From: Enterovibrio gelatinilyticus
GTDB taxonomy: Bacteria; Pseudomonadota; Gammaproteobacteria; Enterobacterales; Vibrionaceae
NCBI RefSeq assembly: GCF_028683095.1
Contig: NZ_JAJUBC010000017.1
Location: 1 to 64,000 of the forward strand
DNA: 64,000 nt
Direction of reading: 5' to 3'
Shown here: positions 62,578-64,000 of the stretch, piece after piece
Position numbering within the stretch: the stretch's first letter is position 1
How the letters are laid out: each line of letters starts with the position of its first letter
Program-made: the position numbers and the translations under genes
Notes under the pieces: model-generated
Database searches by the model: none
Seen by the model: the letters and a program-made list of their open reading frames with translations, nothing else
Told to the model about the DNA's origin: nothing

Positions 62578-62928
62578 ATGAGCAAATTGACTGCTGACAT
62601 CGAAGCAAACCTGACGCTTTTCATTGCAGAAACACAAGAAACCGCCAAAGTTTGGGGTTTAACCAATGAAGAAGGTTGGCTGGCATGCGATTCTACCGAA
62701 TTTGAAAACAGCGAAATCATGCCATTCTGGTCTTCAAAAGAAGATGCAGAACTTCACAACGTGGAAGAGTGGGCAGATTTCGAAGTGCAAGAAATCCCGC
62801 TAGACGTTTTCGTTCAAGATTGGCTGATCACGCTAGACGAAGACGGCGTACTGGTTGGTATTAACTGGAACGCTGAGCTAGAAGGCAAAGAAATTGAGCC
62901 CGCAACACTGGCAAAAATGTATCTGTAA
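62578..62928 (+). CDS. DUF2750 family protein
   Basis: This is a 116-aa very acidic cytoplasmic protein matching DUF2750: VWGLTNEEGWLACDS, then IMPFWSSKEDAELHNVEEWADFEVQEIPLDVFVQDWLITLDEDGVLVGINWN. The function is unknown. It is a single gene with a clear downstream terminator. Confidence 0.85.
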   Translation: MSKLTADIEANLTLFIAETQETAKVWGLTNEEGWLACDSTEFENSEIMPFWSSKEDAELHNVEEWADFEVQEIPLDVFVQDWLITLDEDGVLVGINWNAELEGKEIEPATLAKMYL

Positions 62929-62953
62929 TCGTCTTCTCGACGAGTAAGATCAC

Positions 62954-62990
62954 AAAGGGCATCCACGTTGTCGTAGATGCCCTTTTTCAT
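62954..62990 (+). terminator. rho-independent terminator after DUF2750 gene
   Basis: AAAGGGCATC/GATGCCCTTT (10 bp, loop of 12) is followed by TTC. Confidence 0.8.
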
Positions 62991-63053
62991 GCCTGCTGTT
63001 TATCGATGTTGACGCTTAATTCTCTGTCACGTAATGACGTGGTTAAACACGAA

Positions 63054-63806
63054 TTACGGCGCAGCACGCCCCAACAATCGAAAGTACCAATTCTCCACTT
63101 CATGCGTTTCCTGGCGAAGAATGACTTTGCTCATCCAACTTTCAGACAGGGCAGTTTGCTCACGCAGCTTCGCTAACCCTTCGAGATTTAAAGGGTCGCC
63201 AAAGAACACGTCACACACTTCACGTAGCGTCATGGCATGCTCAGGGCGAGAGAGAAGCACGAGGGGCGATTGCGCACTCACAGTGCCCGTCTGAACCACA
63301 CGATAAAGCCAACCACAGCGGCTGATGGCTTGCATATCGATCGACAGGTTTTCAACTTCCCAGCGTTGATTGAGCTTGAAACATGGCGAGCGCGGCTGGC
63401 TCACTTCAATAATGGCATCGCCCCATTGGTAGCGATCGCCAACGCATACCGTGTCTTCCGTCATCCCGACAGTACTGATGTTCTCCCCCATACCCGGTGC
63501 TTGCCAATCCTGTTCGTCACCATGTTTTTCACGCCAGAATGCATAGTGTTCCTGCGGGTAATGATGAAGTGCTCTTTCTGTTCCGCCATGATGCTTTTTA
63601 TCCGCGGTTTCATCTCCTTCCAACCCGGTATTAGACAAAAATACATCACCTTGAATCTCAACCTTGTCCATCGCGGTTTGAATACCATAACGTTCCGCGA
63701 CCTTTCCGCGGTATATGTTAGCGAGTTGAAACGTTGATTTCGACGAAGGTGCTGAATTTGATGTGTCTTGCAAAATGTATTCTCCGAAACAAATAGCCGA
63801 TACCAT
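63054..63806 (-). CDS. MOSC domain protein, YiiM-like
   Basis: This 250-aa protein resembles E. coli YiiM, a MOSC-domain protein involved in reduction or resistance to N-hydroxylated base analogues via the molybdenum cofactor. Visible are TGLEGDETADKKHHGGTERALHHYPQEHYAFW, GENISTVGMTEDTVCVGDRYQWG and SQPRSPCFKLN with the conserved Cys. Compared with YiiM (224 aa), it has about 25 extra N-terminal residues, and an internal start is possible. Confidence 0.88.
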   Translation of the reverse strand: MVSAICFGEYILQDTSNSAPSSKSTFQLANIYRGKVAERYGIQTAMDKVEIQGDVFLSNTGLEGDETADKKHHGGTERALHHYPQEHYAFWREKHGDEQDWQAPGMGENISTVGMTEDTVCVGDRYQWGDAIIEVSQPRSPCFKLNQRWEVENLSIDMQAISRCGWLYRVVQTGTVSAQSPLVLLSRPEHAMTLREVCDVFFGDPLNLEGLAKLREQTALSESWMSKVILRQETHEVENWYFRLLGRAAP

Positions 63807-63922
63807 CTAAAGTACCACTTTCCTAGCATTGACCTGTGACGACAACATGCACTGATCTTTTGATCCTTGTTGCTGAGTTTCTCCCGAGTTGACGTCACTA
63901 ACAAATAAGACTCGGTACATCA

Positions 63923-64000
63923 CTACGCCTTCACCTTCGTCGGTGTGCGTGTGAACAACAAATAAATCAAAGGCACGGCGCAGACGAAAGGTAGCACCGC
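63923..64000 (-). CDS. 3' end of an integral membrane protein gene (partial)
   Basis: The last 25 codons of a minus-strand gene run in from the right edge and end with TAG at 63923-63925. The tail has a hydrophobic helix (AVLPFVCAVPLIYLLF) and a basic end (TRTPTKVKA), the pattern of the last transmembrane helix of a transporter. The family cannot be named. Confidence 0.6.
   Translation of the reverse strand, partial: AVLPFVCAVPLIYLLFTRTPTKVKA

Overview
This 64 kb window most likely comes from a Vibrionaceae chromosome (Vibrio, Grimontia, Enterovibrio or a close relative). The signs are a chromosomal-integron cassette array, an ectABC-ask ectoine operon, a FryA-type PTS protein, the long GAPDH isoform with an N-terminal extension, a type I-F CRISPR array and copies of a short ATACCCAAACAA repeat. 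The placement rests on recognised gene families, not on a search.

Layout. (1) 1-4.4 kb: integron cassettes, all read rightward, separated by attC-like sites. They encode small proteins, including a barstar-like inhibitor, a GNAT acetyltransferase and a SUKH (SMI1/KNR4) protein, followed by a glutathione S-transferase. (2) 4.7-20.9 kb, minus strand: a glycan-degradation operon. It starts with a PTS EIIB and an HPr-EI-EIIA fusion and continues with five tandem GH92 alpha-mannosidase lipoproteins. Every gap between the large genes holds a perfect stem-loop. No EIIC is present. (3) 21-24.7 kb: a chemoreceptor and a NupC-type nucleoside transporter. (4) 25.1-32.9 kb, plus strand: LysR regulator, DUF1445 (D-glutamate cyclase-like) protein, TRAP transporter (DctPQM) and the 5-oxoprolinase subunits PxpA, PxpB and PxpC. 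This looks like a complete 5-oxoproline / D-glutamate uptake and hydrolysis unit. (5) 33-36.7 kb: small genes, then a crotonase with a divergent LysR regulator.

(6) 36.9-43.9 kb: the most interesting locus, a retron. It encodes a WGR plus HEAT/ARM-repeat protein (1037 aa), a winged-helix/SWIM zinc-finger protein, a structured msr-msd RNA bounded by perfect 14-nt a1/a2 inverted repeats, and a retron reverse transcriptase (YADD, NAxxH, VTG). The RT is unusually long and ends in two predicted transmembrane helices. The gene content matches what I remember as a type XIII retron (ARM + WHSWIM + RT), a class with little published mechanism.

(7) 44-53.6 kb: housekeeping and accessory genes. These are a Nudix hydrolase, an aldose-epimerase-like/SMP-30 pair, a truncated PqiC-like gene, an orphan Flp pilin, prolyl oligopeptidase, and a MerR-methyltransferase fusion followed by a GNAT and RsgA. 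(8) 53.7-54.1 kb: a four-repeat orphan type I-F CRISPR array with an AT-rich leader and no cas genes in the window. (9) 54.2-64 kb: long-form GAPDH, the ectoine operon, a hydroxyisobutyrate-dehydrogenase-like gene divergent from a MocR regulator, a DUF2750 gene, a YiiM-like MOSC gene, and the 3' end of a membrane-protein gene at the right edge.
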